Positions 22,940 through 34,424 of a DNA stretch of 64,000 bases are shown here, in pieces. The position numbers and the translations under genes are program-made. Position 1 is the first letter of the stretch. The number at the start of each line of letters is the position of its first letter. The notes beneath the pieces are model-generated. The model did not search any database and was not told where the DNA came from. It was given only the letters and a program-made list of their open reading frames with translations. The stretch lies in NCBI GenBank assembly GCA_019925095.2, contig CM034411.1, positions 5,309,501-5,373,500 on the forward strand. The letters run 5' to 3'. Origin of the DNA: Dendrolimus kikuchii (lineage: Eukaryota > Arthropoda > Insecta > Lepidoptera > Lasiocampidae).

Positions 22940-25900
22940 GTTTTGAGGCGAGGGAAAATGCTTAACCGATTTACGCACAAACTGGGTCGTTGCTAGGGGA
23001 ACGACACGCGTCGGTCGGGGGCGATAACACTGCAGCAATAGTATGCTCTTGGCAGCGCTCCGTCCGCGATCGACGTCACAGAATAGTGTGGAAGACTCCG
23101 AGCGTTGCTGCACGGGCGAGCAACCCCAATACCCACTAAAAACCCCCTCCTCCCTGACGACCCTGCGCTTTGAATGTGTTGGAAAGGCTGAGATTTAGAA
23201 CATAGTTACGCCCAGCCGATCCAGCGCAATAAAGTGCCTGGAGTGTGCCCTGGGAGAACACACCCCACTTCGTTGTGCGGGGGTAGAAGGTCCTTTGCTC
23301 TTCCTAGCAAGCTAAAGGCCCCCCGCGGTAAACGGAACCTAACTCAGGGAGGGAAGTAATGCGCGTACCTGCCTCTCCGGGTGCCAGCTGAAGGCCGGCG
23401 ACCTCGAGAAGACGCATTGGCACGCGCTGCAGGACTTCTCTCCCTGTCTCGTTCTGCGGCCTCCTTGAGTGACATTACTGTCTCGCAAAAAGTAACCGCA
23501 GCCCCCCAATTGTCGCTGCTCTGCAGCATGGCCTTGACCAAGTCGCAGAGCGAGTCGACTGGACCTACGTGCGTCTCAAGTTCGAAACGCTGCGGCGCCC
23601 ATGCGGCGCACTCGACAAGCGTGTGTAACGCCGTGTCGGGCGCGCCGCACTGGCGGCAGTCCGGGGAAGGCAAGCAGCCCACAATGCGACACAGATACTT
23701 ATCGAAACATCCGTGTCCGGTAAGTATCTGTGTCGTCCTGAAGGTCAGGGTGCCGCTGGTGCGGTTGACCCATTCCGTCAGCTGTGGCCTGATTGCATCC
23801 ACCGTGTAGCCGCCATAGGCCGCAGGGTTGTCGAGCTCTTGAGACCAGACGGCGATCATGGAGGCGGTTTCCCGCTTCCTGATCGCCTCGATTTCGACCT
23901 GACAGAAGGTCAGGCCTCTAGCTAGGGCATCCTGCCGGGTGCGGCGCACCACTGTCAGGACGTCCGCCTGGAGATGCCAGGGCGGATCGCCTGCCAGGAG
24001 GGTGGCCGCCGTCCGCGACACTGTGCGATACCCCCGTATGGTCCTCACGGCCAGAACCTGCTGCGCCCGTTGCAGCAGGGTTCTGTTGTGGCGGTGAAGT
24101 GCAATGGACCAGACGGGTGCACCGTACAGTGCCATACTCCTCAGGATGCCAGAGTAAAGTTTCCGCGTCGCACCTCCCGGGCCCCCTACGTTGGGAAGCA
24201 GCCTCGAGAGTGCGCCCGCGGATTTGACGAGTTTGGGAACTAGCTGCTCAAAGTGCGCTTTGAACAGCCATTTCCCATCGAGAACTAGCCCCAGATATTT
24301 CATCTGGGGCCCTACTCTAATGGCCACCCCTTGGACCGAAACGGTCAAGTCCGCGGGGGGATTGCGAAATTTCCTATGGAACATGATGGCCTCCGTTTTC
24401 GCGGGGGAGACCCTCAAGCCCAGCCTAGCTATTCGATCTACGACAATCGCCAACCCGGCGTTAGCGACGTCCACGGATTCCGCAAATGACGCAGCGCGTG
24501 CCGTGAGTAGGGTGTCGTCCGCAAAGCAGATCAGCCCTACCCCGGGTAGGACCGGAACCCGAAGGATCCAGTCATAACCTACGTTCCAAAGAATCGGCCC
24601 GAGGACCGACCCCTGTGGAACGCCGCACGCGACGCGTCGACGACCTACCTCGGGATTGCCGGACTCACCGCCCTCCCAAAGGATATGTCGATCCTGCAGG
24701 TACGCGCCCAACAGCCTCGTGAGGTACGGGGGGACTCCATGCGCGCGGAGCCCCTCCCTGATCGTCTCATGAGGGAGGCTGTTAAAGGCGTTCGCTATGT
24801 CTAGCGACACCGCAAGAACGACATCCTTCGCTTGGACGGCTTCGTCCGTTGACGTTCGCAGCGTCTCGAAGGCGTCCATCGTGGAGCGCCTCCGCCGAAA
24901 CCCGAACTGCGTTTCTGAAAGCCCCGGCTCCACAGTGTCGAGATGCTTCACGAGCCGCTCCGCCAAGATCTTTTCGAAGACCTTAGCGACCTCGTTCAGC
25001 AGCACTATGGGCCTGAAGGCGGACGGATCGTTGGGAGGCCGACCTCCCTTGGGAATCAGGCACAAACGACCCTCCTTCCATTGCGACGGGAGCCGACCTG
25101 CGCGAATACAGGCTTCGAACAGTTCCCGCAGCTGGCCGCGTAGATGTTTAGCGGCCAGGAAGAGGAGTCGACCTGGAACCCCGTCGGGTCCCGGTGCCGT
25201 CTTCCTGCCCCGGAGCCGGTCCAGGGCAACGTCTAGTTCCCCCTCGGAGATGGAGTGAGGCTCCTCGTCCGTGGGAGTGTCGGGAACGGGTGGACCCATA
25301 CTGGGGGGAGTGAAGTTTCCCGGATCCGGGAAGAGCCCGTCGATAACCGACCGGAGCACCTCGGGTTCGAGCGTTTCCGTGACCGTGGATGTGCAAGGCC
25401 GCAACGTGTTGCGAGCCCCACGGTACGGACGCCCCCAAGGGTCCCGATCGAGCGTCTCGAGGAGCTCGGCCCGAGCCCGGGCTTTCGCTTGCAGTATTGC
25501 AATCGAAAGGGCCTTTCTGGCCTCCCTAAACTCTCCCACGAGTCCATTTTCCGCGACGTAGTCCGGAGGACGGCGCGCCCTGCAGCGTTTGAGCCTGTGG
25601 CTGATGATGCGAACTGCCTTTCGCATCTCGCCCAGCTCCTCGGTCCACCAGTGGACCTGCTTGCACGGAGGCTGCCGCTTGGAGACGCGAGGCATCGCCG
25701 CGTCGCAAACCCTCGTCAGGGTCTTGCGCATGTGCTCTGCCTGCGACTCCAGGTTCTCGAATTCGACTGGGTAGGCCCAGCTTTCCGTGAGTGCCCACTC
25801 CTCAGCCTGCTCCGGATCGAGCTTGGTAAGGGCCCAACGCGGGAAGAGAGGGGGGCGATGAACAGGGCTCGGACCGGAGGAGGGGGTAAGCTCAAATCTG

Positions 25901-26662
25901 ATGTACCGATGATCAGAGAGCGACTCCACCTCCTCCAGCACCCTCCATCCGACAACTCTGCGGGCGGCCGCATGAGTGGCGAATGACAGGTCGATGACCG
26001 ATCCACCCCGCGCGCGCACGCAGGTCTGGACCGATCCCTGGTTCAATATGGTCAGGCCGGATTGAAGAGCCCATTCCTCAACCGTCCGGCCCCTAGGTTC
26101 CGTGAACGTATTTCCCCAGGAAACGGAAAAAGACTTTCAGTGATTTGCAGTTAACCTATCAATAGTGTTTGACTTTTTTTTTTACCGACTGTCGATATTT
26201 CTAATACAGTCGGAACTTTTAGAAATTTAAATGCACTGCAAATAAACGCATTATATATGTTTTTGCTAGGTGTAAACAATGGGTAAAATCATCGGGAAAA
26301 GAAGACTTGGTGTACATACCCATTGAAAAACTACACCAATTAAAGCATATTTGTGGAAGTCATTTTCTGTCAAGCGATTTCAAGAAAAAAAAGACACAAT
26401 TAAAAAAAAATGCTGTTCCGTCTGTAAAACTGTCTGCAGAACCATTGGCAGATGAGCTGTTCATTGGATTTCCACTACACATTGCTAAAAATGATCAAAC
26501 AGGTTTGTATTTAATTTTTAGACTATTCATAGGCCATACGTTCCGTCTTACACTTGTCTGCTTTCTATCGTAAGTCATGACCATATATATATTGTTTTAC
26601 AGAGCTGACTTCTATTGTATCTAAGGAACATAACTACTGTGGGTCTTGGACTACTATATCTA
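22767..26662 (+). CDS. THAP-domain protein with EHNY motif, retrotransposon in intron 1 (module 5)
   Basis: The exons are 22767-22864, 26270-26502 and 26603-26662. Exon 1 to 2 is a phase-2 junction and later junctions are phase 1; all are open. The THAP finger has C6-x2-C9, FPLNEDR, W in CKQWVK, then HICGSHF (C-x2-H) and closing NAVPSV. Exon 3 carries KEHNYC, which fits the [DE]-H-x-Y HCF-1 docking motif. Intron 1 holds a complete antisense insertion of an R1-clade LINE (22912-26122) flanked by ACGGAAAAAGACTTT. Without it the intron would be only about 200 bases. All exons and splice sites are intact, so the gene may still work. The model stops at a phase-1 donor (TCT A|GTAAGT), and the 3' exons were not found. 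It is a nuclear DNA-binding factor by family. Confidence 0.82.
22912..26122 (-). mobile_element. Young R1-clade LINE, 5'-truncated, with perfect target duplication
   Basis: The poly-A tail (about 30 T on the plus strand, 22909-22938), a 3' UTR of about 400 bases and a single long ORF lie between copies of ACGGAAAAAGACTTT (22897-22911 and 26123-26137). The base composition is far more GC-rich than its surroundings. The 5' end is cut inside the endonuclease region, the usual result of incomplete reverse transcription. The open frame, long poly-A and exact duplication indicate recent insertion. The site is an intron, not 28S rDNA, so this is not the rDNA-specific R1. Confidence 0.9.
23344..26122 (-). 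CDS. R1-clade retrotransposon ORF2 (endonuclease tail, reverse transcriptase, zinc knuckle)
   Basis: The frame is open from the truncation point at 26122 to the stop at 23344, more than 920 codons, with no internal ATG needed. Counting residues from 26046, the C-terminal part of an apurinic-type endonuclease comes first (SVIDLSFA, SLSDHRYI near 45). Then RT motifs: KTAPGPDGVP (about 285), FRPIVLLNEVAKVFEKIL (about 345), DIANAF (416), GVPQGSVLGP (475) and the catalytic FADD at 508-511. Late in the protein, C-x2-C-x7-H-x4-C (CRQCG...HTLVEC) is the zinc knuckle typical of R1-clade ORF2. The enzyme nicks DNA and reverse-transcribes its own RNA by target-primed synthesis. ORF1 and the start of ORF2 are missing, so this copy cannot move alone. 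Plus-strand ORFs in the interval are by-products. Confidence 0.92.
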
Positions 26663-26966
26663 GTAAGTTTAATATTTTTTCTGGAATACTCTTACTTTTA
26701 AAACGCTGTTTAAGCATCATCATGATCATATTTTTTTATTAGCTAGAATGTAGTATTCCTACATTTTTATATAGACACATATATCAATAAAAATTCTGCA
26801 TGTCTGTACATCCCTCTTTAAAATGGTTATATGGGCAGCTCTGCCATTACATCATCATTGTGCCTCGTATTTTTTGTTGGTATTCAACTCTAGCACATGT
26901 TTCATATATACAAGTGTGTATGAAGTTTCTATGGAACTTTAGTGTTAAATTTTATTTAGAAAAGTC

Positions 26967-27015
26967 GGAATAAAATACTATGTTTAAAACCGTTAATACA
27001 TAGTTTTATTAGTGA
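26967..27015. repeat. Fragment of the 'aaccgttaa' dispersed repeat
   Basis: The text 'ggaataaaatactatgttta', then 'aaaccgttaatacatagttt' matches the blocks at 10085-10137 and 14108-14163. Confidence 0.4.
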
Positions 27016-27119
27016 AAACCGTTTGTTTCTTTCTTAGTCAATATTTATACATAAAAGCCAATATTATTTTGTATAAAAATAGGCAGTAGGACTTAATGCA
27101 AACTGAATAATGGCTCATT

Positions 27120-27485
27120 ATGGTTGACAAAATGTATCCGGATACGGCCGGACACATAAAGGCCCGAGACGAGGGACACGCGCCCCTTCTCACCTCGAGG
27201 TGAGACCCGAGGTATCCGGAGATACCCAGCTCTCCGGTGAGGCCAGCTTCTAAAGGGGGCCGGCCGTCGTCCATCCGAGCTGAAGGTGAATGTGCAAGCG
27301 TGCCCCGACAAGTGACGTTCGAGGATTGGGCAAGGGTTTTAGTAGGTATCCCTCATTGCGGTGTGGCGGCAGTAGCACTTCATACGTGACGTGCTAATGC
27401 CACGCAGACCTGGCGAAACCCACACACAGGCCGCGACATTTTCCCTTCCGCGGCTAATGGTCTTCAATCGGATTCCCCTGTACAA
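27120..27485 (+). repeat. GC-rich repeat, copy 2
   Basis: Bases 27270-27485 align in block order with 14771-14998 ('ggtgaatgtgcaagcgtgcc', 'gttcgaggattgggcaaggg', 'ggattcccctg'). The preceding 27130-27260 ('gatacggccggacacataaa', 'ctcacctcgaggtgagacc') is GC-rich and contains a small palindrome. The ORFs here are not genes. Confidence 0.5.
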
Positions 27486-27489
27486 AAAA

Positions 27490-28845
27490 ATTATTTACAA
27501 AATACTGATAGATATCTAACTAGATTGTATTTCTTTAGTTCTTTTGCCTGTCGATGTGATGAACTGAACAAAACTTTTACTGACATTTCGGATTCAGTTG
27601 TCGTTGGACGTAAAATTACTGTCAGCAGTCGCACCGCCACAGGTTTGTTTGCTTAGATTTTTTATTATTATTTGTTTACTTTTGTAATTTGTTTGTTTAT
27701 TTAAACTGATAATTTTCCTCGTGATAATAATATAGCCCGTGTGTAACCGTGGGATGTTTATGGACTGGTTGTTTAAAATGACCGGGCCTTGAACAAATTG
27801 TGGATTTGTGGCCAACGGTTTTTTCGTAAATTTCGTTTAAACATTTTGTTCACAATTTCGGGATTTCTCCTATACGTAACGTCAAGTTGAGCTTTCGTTT
27901 TAACGAGAAAGAGGCTCAAGTTTGAGACATATAAGTCTGTTACTTTCACAATGCAACATTCACGTGAAAAGTTTAAAAAGTGCACAAAAGTAGGGCTTCA
28001 GTGGCACAAGATCCTACTATAATATGCTTGCATCGCTTTCCGAGACCAGGGAAAACAAACAGTCTTCGGTGAGTTGTATTTCAGTCGACAATTTTAGGTT
28101 GTTTTGGGTCTCCAAACTTTTACCTTATGCTAGTAATTTCTTTCCAGTTGCTTGTTATGGGCTAAATATTGGGGTTGGGTTTATATGCTTCTCCAGATGA
28201 TTTTAAGGCTAAACTTTTACAGAGAGTGTCATCAGATTAACGGAAATTAAGTTTAGGGGTATATATACGCCTTAGATATAGACACTAGACCTGTTATTTC
28301 GGCTAGGAAACAAGTTTTTAGGGTCCACCAACAAGTTTGGAATGAATAATGGGAAAAATAAAAATACCTTTGATAAACAAGGTTATGTCACTTTTGTTGA
28401 AAAAAAGTTGTGATTTGTGTTTAGGATTACATTTACACCTGAAATATAAACACTAAAACTGTTTTTTAATTTAGTAAACAAGTTTTTAATTAGTTATTAT
28501 AATTTTAAAGTTCATAATAATAAATTACAGTACTGTCACTTTTTTTACTTTACGACGACAATAGGCATAAGAAAGAAAAAAAATGCTAACTATTTGATAT
28601 GTCAATAATGTCGATTCTTAAATATGAAAATCATTTGATACGTCAATAAAATCGATATTTAAATACTAAAATTGTTTTTTTAAAATTGTATATTGTGAGT
28701 TTGCATTAATACTATTTTCTAAACAATTTATTTTTAATAAATAAATCGATGTATAATTTGCTATAGTCTATTTGCCGCCTTTTTTATTCAATTTTAGATT
28801 TGAGTTAGGGATATCCTTACAGTTTTTTTATAGCCACTAAGGTTG
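27490..28845. other. Intergenic, no gene recognised
   Basis: Only AT-rich sequence and short ORFs without domains. Nothing here continues module 5 in phase. Confidence 0.35.
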
Positions 28846-28849
28846 TGAG

Positions 28850-29320
28850 GGGTGATCGAAAGCCGCGACCAGTGACTAAAACGGTGAGTTGGTTAGGTTG
28901 GGTTAGTCTTTAGACCAAAATGCACGAGCCGAGCGAGCGTGCCGCGGTAGCGGCCGGCGAGTGCCAGAACCGACTGGCCACCATTTATTTATTGATAACT
29001 ATTTCAATGATGGTTACAAATCGGTTGTGACATTTGCTAACCACTGTCATGCCACACTCGCTTTGCTCGCTCGGTTTGTGGGCTTTAGCCTGCGTTTTTA
29101 GACTGTTTTAAATGTTTTTTACATTGACCACATATTTTCTTCTGCATTTCTCGTCTTTAGAAATAAGAAATAAGTACACCATTTTGAAAAGAATTAGTCA
29201 TGTTTCCAAAAAAAAAATCATATCTCAAAAACTACATGTCTCCTAGACATGGGGGTTGCAGAAGGGAGAAGTACTCCTCCCCCTCTCCCCCCCCCTCCGC
29301 CCCCCCACTACTTAAAATTC
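28850..29320. mobile_element. Foldback-type repeat with GC-rich core
   Basis: The core 'ggttaggttgggtta', 'agaccaaaatgcacgagccg', 'agcgagcgtgccgcggtagc', 'ggccggcgagtgccagaacc' is partly mirrored at 29050-29095 ('actcgctttgctcgctcggt', 'ttgtgggcttt'). The right end 'gggggttgcagaagggagaa' with a C-rich run matches the arms of 42505-43010. The same core sits in the centre of the foldback at 30491-32232 and at 34430-34620. Confidence 0.6.
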
Positions 29321-29748
29321 AGTGACCACTATTGTAAAGTTTAACCGATTTTAATAGTGAAGGTGTTTAGGAATATATGTAATTCAATTAATTATGGAAA
29401 TTTAAAATTCACGACAATGATCTGGTAGTTTTGACAATAATAAAGTGTGATTTAACTGTAGAAATATACTTACGTATGGTATAACACTACCAAAAGTGTT
29501 TTTAAACACCAAATAATCACTTAAACTGATTTTAAGTTTAAAAATATATATTTTAACTTTAAATAATGAAGCCACTATAAAAAATACCATAATGAAATAC
29601 AGTTGTTGCGTTTTTTTTTTCTTTATGGTTCGATAACTCTATATGGAGATGTCACTGTCATAGACAAAAAGATATTATTGTCATAAACATTTAATTTTCT
29701 TTTTTCTATTGGCCACTATTTTTTAAAATTTCTATTCTGTCTTTTTGT

Positions 29749-30068
29749 GGAGTTTTTGGCGGGAACTGAAAGGAGACGTTGTGCTGTGCAGTTTTATTTT
29801 CTAAAAATGTGTAAACATACTCGAAAATGAACAATAGTTGTAGGATATTGATAGTTTTTGAGTAGTAATTACGTGTTTTGTGAGAAATGTGAACTGTATA
29901 GTCAAATGTGGCCTTTTGAGTTTTCACAAGAACTTCGTTGAATGGCGTTAGTTGTAGCCTACAATACAACTGCGCGACTATTATACGAAGACTTAAACAT
30001 CAGAATTGGCTGTATGGACTAAAGATTCCTTTGCCTGCCTTTGTGGCGAATACAACTACTACTACTAC
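29749..30068 (+). mobile_element. SINE-like retroposon with (TAC)n tail, copy 2
   Basis: The first 210 bp match 16834-17165 and 41333-41656 (ggagtttttggcgggaactg...). The last 110 bp are different and end in tacaactactactactac. It is flanked by a 13-bp duplication with one mismatch (tctgtctttttgt at 29736, tctgcctttttgt at 30069). Family members therefore share a head and carry alternative tails. Confidence 0.75.
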
Positions 30069-30272
30069 TCTGCCTTTTTGTTTCGTAATTCATCTTTATC
30101 GTTTTTTTCATTATATTTGCTGTTAGTGTTTTTTTTTAAAGTATTTATTGTTCAGAGTGTTTTCTTTCTTATATTTCTTATTTGGATTATTTATCGAATT
30201 TATAATGAGTGATTTTGCGATGGCGGGGCCTTCTGCTTGTGTGGCGACTGATGGCGCGGAGTCGAATATGGC

Positions 30273-30492
30273 GGGACCGTCGACTGATGCGGCCGAGTCG
30301 TATTTTGATGGTACACGTTTCCAATTTGAAGAAGATGACTTATACGTAAATCGCCGATTATATGTTTCGGAGAATTTGAAGCTGGGACCGTCGACTGATG
30401 CGGCCGAGTCGTATTTTGATGGTACACGTTTCCAATTTGAAGAATATGACTTATACACAAATCGCCGATTATATGTTTCGGAGAATTTGAGG
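30273..30492 (+). repeat. 111-bp in-frame tandem duplication
   Basis: The unit starting gggaccgtcgactgatgcgg at 30273 repeats at 30384 with a few substitutions, so GPSTDAAESYFDG...RRLYVSENL is encoded twice. The second copy is interrupted at its end by the foldback element. The duplication preserves the frame. Confidence 0.85.
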
Positions 30493-32232
30493 TAAAATTG
30501 CATAAACGCGGAACCTGAAAATTATGCATTTTTTGTATTTAAAGACTATAAATATGGTTTGCTATGGTGTAATAAGGATACTAAAATTATCGGAATCCCG
30601 TCATTTAGGTAAAAAATTAAAAAAGAATACAATTAATTACGTTAAAAACCTGCATCATATAAATAAAAATAATGTTCAATTTTAGCGTCACCACTCACCT
30701 AGTTGTGATAAAAACACAATCACTTATTTAATTTCCGGATTAATCTGCAAATGTAACATATATGACATGACCAAAATAATTAATCATTATAAAATCAACT
30801 ATTACGGCATTGCTAAAAAACCACCATATTTTGTAATTGGTAGGTGAAACCTCAGATTAATAATATTAAGAGACAAAGTTTTTACTTCACTTTGCTACTT
30901 GTTAGGCAAAGACACTAAATCCATACAGCATGAATATCAATATTATTCAATCAATCTGAAGATCATTGAATGACATGAAAGTATGCAATTTTAGATTTTT
31001 CACATTATTGTTACTAAGATAATTAATATATTTTTCTAGTTTGTATATATAAATACCGACTACATGCAATACCAATGTAAGCAGAACAAAGTATAGGTGT
31101 AACGGGTGGTCGAAGGTGTAACCAGTGACAAGGACAGTGGGTTAGGTTAGGTTATCTTTAGACCAAAGCCCACGAGCCGAGCGAGCGAAGCGAGCGTGCC
31201 GCGGTAGCGGCCGGCGAGTGGCAGAACCGACCTTAACTTTTATCAAAATTATCAACGAATAAATGGAAACCAGTTGGTTCTACCACTCGCCGGGCGCTAC
31301 CGCGGCACGCTCGCTTCGCTCGCTCGGCTCGTGGGCTTTGGTCTAAAGATAACCTAACCTAACCCACTGTCCTTGCCATAACCTTCGAACAACCCTAACA
31401 CCTATATATTGTTTGTCTAACATTAGTATTGCATGTTGTCGTTAATTATATATACAAACTAGAAAAATATATTAATTATCTTAGTAACAATAATGTGAAA
31501 AATCTAAAATTGCATACTTTCATGTCATTCAATGATCTTCAGATTGATTGAATAATATTGATATTCATGCTGCACGGATTTAGTTCCTTTGCCTGACATT
31601 TAGCAAAGTGAGGTAAAAACTTTGTCTCTTAATATTATTAATCTGAGGTTTCACCTACCAATTACAAAATATGGTGGTTTTTTAGCAATGCCGTAATAGT
31701 TGATTTTATAATGATTAATTATTTTGGTCATGTCATATATGTTACATTTGCAGATTAATCCCGAAATTAAATAAGTGATTGTGTTTTTATCACAACTAGG
31801 TGAGTGGTGACGCTAAAATTGAACATTATTTTTATTTATATGATGCAGGTTTTTAACTCAATATTATTAATCTGAGGTTTTACTTACATATTACAAAATA
31901 TCGTGATTTTTAGCAATGTCGTAATTTTGATTTTATAATTATTAATTATTTTGATCATGTCATACATGTTACATTTGCAGATTAATCCCAAAATTAAAGT
32001 AATTGTGTTTTTATTATAATTAGTAGGTAAGTTGTCACGCTAAAATTGAACATTATTTCTATCGATATAATGCACGTATTTCGTAATTAATTGTAATGTG
32101 TATTAATTTTTTGTCTAAATGATGGCTTACCGATGATTTTAGTGTCGTTATTAAACCATAGCAAACCATATGTAAAGTCTTTGAATACAAAAAATGCGTA
32201 ATTTTCAGGTTCCGCGTTTATGCAAATTTACC
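30491..32232. mobile_element. 1.74-kb foldback transposon with 8-bp target duplication
   Basis: The left end GGTAAAATTGCATAAACG and the right end (reverse complement GGTAAATTTGCATAAACG) start arms that pair for almost the whole element, at close to 90 percent by eye. GAATTTGA flanks both sides (30483-30490, 32233-32240). Removing the element restores VSENL|KLWSFKD in the transposase. The centre (31130-31385) is a GC-rich palindrome with 'gggttaggttaggtta' and 'cgagccgagcgagcg'. The right arm holds a tandem duplicate of about 230 bp (31630-31855, again 31860-32085). There is no ORF. The 8-bp duplication fits hAT, Merlin or P-type chemistry, and the element's own superfamily is not settled. Confidence 0.88.
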
Positions 32233-33489
32233 GAATTTGAAGCTGTGGTCTTTCAAAGACATAATGGCGAAACTGGATACAGAAGAAAAATTTATTGAAT
32301 TTAGTGAGCAAGAGGGGTTGATTCTAAAAGAAAACAAGTGCCCCAAACACCGTACCTTAATGAAAATTTCACATTCTTATGGCAGCAAAACTTTTGGGAC
32401 CTTTAGATGCAGAAAAGGTAAATGCGATACTGGAAGTGGTAGAGCATATTCATGAAGAAAAGGAACCTTTTTTAAAAACACAGTTCTGAACATAGTTCAC
32501 GTATATTACCTAATATATGCATATTCTCGTGGATGGTCCTATGACAGCTTGATTTTGAAGATCCATACAAAAATATTAATATGCATTGTTTAAGCCGAAA
32601 AACAATATCAGACTGGTTTATGTATTGTAGAGAGTCTATTATTAATTATTATTTAGAAAAACAGAATACATTTTCCAAAAGGATAGGTGGACCAGGGAAA
32701 ATTGTACAAATAGATGAAAACAAATTTGGAAAACGAAAATACAACAAAGGTAAATATAATTCAGATTTTGTTATTAAACTCGCCTTTCTTTTTTGTAAAT
32801 TTTGTAGTTTTATTGCATAATTTTATTTTTTACGGGAAGACATTGAGGGAGGGACACTGGGTGCTAAGACTAATTGAAGATGGATCAGAGGACCTTCTAT
32901 TGGAATTATGTTCCGACAACATAAAATCTTCTGATGTTATAATTCCACTAATTATTAAACATGTGGAAAAGGGATCAGTGATACACACTGACTGTTGGAA
33001 AGCTTATGATTGTTTGTCTGATTATGAATACATACACCATAAAGTTAATCATTCCGACCCGGACAATCCATTCATAGCCCAAGATGGAACTCATACACAA
33101 AGGATAGAGTCACAATGGAGGGCTGCGAAAAGATTTTTTAGGGCTAAAAATTATAATACCGAAAGTTTTCCAGACTTATTGGTGGAATATTTGTGGAGAA
33201 GGAATGTAACAAAATATAAAAAAGATGGCTTTCTAGAAGTTATAAGATCCATAAAGTATATATACTCAGTAGAGTAACATTTAGTTATGTGCAGTTTTTT
33301 TTTGTTATTGCAGGAGATCAGCAGGTCATCAGTTCTTAATTTTATCATGTTAACTTATTGTTATATGCACAGTTTTTTTTAAGGTTCTTAATTTTGTCAT
33401 GTTATCTTATTGTTTTGGGGTCCGAATGATTCAATTTATGGTGGATATACCCATAATCAGGCAAATAATCGAACTCTTGCAAAGTCTGT

Positions 33490-34320
33490 TGGAAAGCAAT
33501 GTATTTAACTGACAACACTATTTTGTGTGTGGCAATACTCGCTCCCTCTCTAATATGTATAATAATAACTTATTACTCAATCCGAATAAAACTAAATGTG
33601 TTACGTTTGTTATGCCCAATGTAAAAGAATATGATGTTCATATCTCTCTTAACAACACTAGACTTAACCTAGTAGATTCAACTGTATTCTTAGGCATTAA
33701 CCTTGATCAGAAGCTTCAGTGGGGCGCTCATATATCTAGTCTCTCAGGAAAGCTTAGTTCTGTTGCATATGCGGTCAGAAGAGTTAGGCAGTTCACTGAC
33801 AAAGAGACTGCTAGTCTAGTTTATTTTAGTTATTTTCATAGTGTTGTGTCCTATGGTATTTTACTTTGGGGCAATGCTGTTGAATTAGAGACCATATTTG
33901 TTTTACAAAAAAGAACCGTGAGGTCAATTTACAACCTCGGCCCTCAGGAGGTCTTTAAGGAAATCGGTATTATGATGGTCGCCTGCCAATATATTTTTAA
34001 TAATATAATTTATATTCGTAATAATTTGAGTGCCTACAGGCAATATAAGAATGTTTATAATTTCAACATCAGGCATCGTAATAGACTGATATAAGATATT
34101 GCCATCTTTTAGATTACAAAAAGTATTTTTCTCTTTCTTGGGGGTTAGTATACGCTTTTTCAATAAAATTCCAAATGAAATGCCTAGATCTAGATTATAT
34201 TAGATCTGCCTTACACTAAATTAAAAACCAAATTAAAAAGTATCTTGCTAAAAAAGGGATACTACATTATTGAAGAATACTTAAATGATAAAACTTTATT
34301 TACATAGCAGCTCTCATTTT
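33490..34320 (+). pseudogene. Jockey-like LINE reverse transcriptase relic
   Basis: The frame at 33525-34094 encodes NNNLLLNPNKTKCVTF, FLGINLDQKLQWGAHIS, LSSVAYAVRRVRQF and SYGILLWGNAVE. This is the post-catalytic RT part of Jockey/RTE-type LINEs. A degraded FADD box (LTDNTILCV) precedes it in another frame at about 33500. C-terminal pieces (FFNKIPNEMP, KKGYYIIEEYLNDKTLF) follow in broken frames to about 34310. It is 5'-truncated and decayed, and abuts the Merlin pseudogene. Confidence 0.8.
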
Positions 34321-34424
34321 GAATATGGTTGCTTGTTTGTTCCGTAAGTTCTTTAATTATTAATAAACATTTTCACTGTGCATAATATTGTTTTTAAACC
34401 CTTCATAGTTGTTGCAAGTCAGGT

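Larger units (their letters stand above)
30205..33277 (+). pseudogene. Merlin/IS1595-like transposase, broken
   Basis: It encodes a DDE transposase of the ISXO2/IS1595 type that defines eukaryotic Merlin elements. It has a zinc-ribbon-like N part (NKCPKH...FRCRKGKCD), then RKGTFF and YAYSRGWSYDSL. The catalytic core follows: VQIDENKFGKRKY (first D), VIHTDCWKAY (second D) and HTQRIESQWRAAKRFF (E). The frame is broken by the 1.74-kb foldback insertion at 30491-32232, by TGA at 32453-32455 and by a frameshift near 32565. A 58-bp phase-1 intron (about 32751-32808, ending ttttgtag) would keep the core in frame. The first exon contains a 37-codon tandem duplication. No terminal repeats could be assigned. 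The coding sense is clear but the copy cannot be active. Confidence 0.82.

Noticed and set aside
22895..23113. Minus-strand ORF ending in a lysine run
   Set aside because: It is the poly-A tail and 3' UTR of the R1-clade LINE read as protein.
23381..25986. Long plus-strand ORFs over the LINE (for example 24797-25258 and 25255-25986)
   Set aside because: They are antisense shadows of the GC-rich ORF2; no domain and no start context.
30123..30529. Minus-strand ORFs opposite the Merlin first exon
   Set aside because: Shadows of the duplicated 111-bp coding unit on the plus strand.
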